A stretch of DNA of 64,000 bases, taken from contig CBDCWA010000004.1 of assembly GCA_965223255.1 (NCBI GenBank), positions 2,542,001 to 2,606,000 of the forward strand, written 5' to 3'. Position 1 is the stretch's first letter, and each line of letters opens with the position of its first letter. The notes beneath the pieces are model-generated. The model was not told the origin of the DNA. It made no database searches and saw only the letters and a list, made by a program, of their open reading frames with translations. Below, piece by piece: positions 63,999-64,000 of this stretch. The DNA comes from CBDCWA01 sp965223255. Its GTDB lineage: Bacteria > Pseudomonadota > Alphaproteobacteria > Rhizobiales > Hyphomicrobiaceae. Both the position numbers and the translations under genes were made by a program.

Positions 63999-64000
63999 TG

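Overview
The window looks like chromosomal DNA of an alphaproteobacterium. The evidence is gene order, not a database match. A convergent/divergent housekeeping block holds EVE protein-gpsA-tsaD against hemC-hemD-Mic60-like-hemY, an arrangement typical of alphaproteobacteria. TRAP and tripartite-tricarboxylate (TTT) uptake systems, three TauD/TfdA dioxygenases, two Rieske oxygenases, a UbiD decarboxylase and a molybdenum hydroxylase point to a free-living heterotroph that degrades many aromatic and heteroaromatic acids. No phage, transposase, integrase or CRISPR array was seen.

Layout. 1-8.0 kb: an aromatic-acid catabolic cluster (SCP2-type thiolase + DUF35 protein, CaiB/BaiF CoA-transferase, alpha/beta hydrolase, UbiD decarboxylase, cupin, SDR, Rieske oxygenase). 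8.2-19.6 kb: core genes (TPR protein, acs, DUF1761, EVE, gpsA, tsaD, hemC, hemD, Mic60-like, hemY). 19.7-27.1 kb: a second oxygenase cluster (three TauD/TfdA enzymes, a CBS protein, a two-subunit Rieske oxygenase, a metallophosphoesterase, an FAD monooxygenase). 27.4-34.2 kb: two binding-protein-dependent uptake systems, a TTT system with TctA and TctB fused, convergent to its binding protein, and a complete TRAP system. 34.3-44.3 kb: one giant surface-type gene with DUF4347, glycine-rich and TSP3-like regions and exactly 16 tandem 103-residue repeats. 44.3-45.2 kb: an AT-rich gap with a probable fossil gene start, then tRNA-Thr(CGU). 45.4-61.1 kb: a DMT transporter, then a long minus-strand regulon. 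61.4-64 kb: HpaB-type hydroxylase, patatin phospholipase and a partial gene.

The most interesting part is 46.3-61.1 kb. Read along the minus strand it is TauE-type transporter, FAD subunit, fused [2Fe-2S]/molybdopterin hydroxylase, 6-hydroxynicotinate reductase family protein, UPF0280 (ApbE-like) protein, DUF1185 protein, hydantoinase A and B, then NadC, a fusion of a PhnN-type ribose-1,5-bisphosphokinase with an archaeal-AMP-phosphorylase-like enzyme, and a MarR regulator. The first block fits breakdown of nicotinate (or a close N-heteroaromatic) by hydroxylation, reduction and ATP-driven lactam opening. The second block could form a ribosyl-carrier cycle: quinolinate + PRPP to NaMN (NadC), NaMN + Pi to nicotinate + ribose-1,5-bisphosphate (phosphorylase domain), and ribose-1,5-bisphosphate + ATP back to PRPP (PhnN domain). 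This would decarboxylate quinolinate to nicotinate and feed the first block. A shared inverted-repeat motif with core GCACACTAA lies in front of both blocks and is a candidate operator for the MarR protein. The pathway and cycle are inference; the gene identities, the fusion and the shared motif are read from the sequence.
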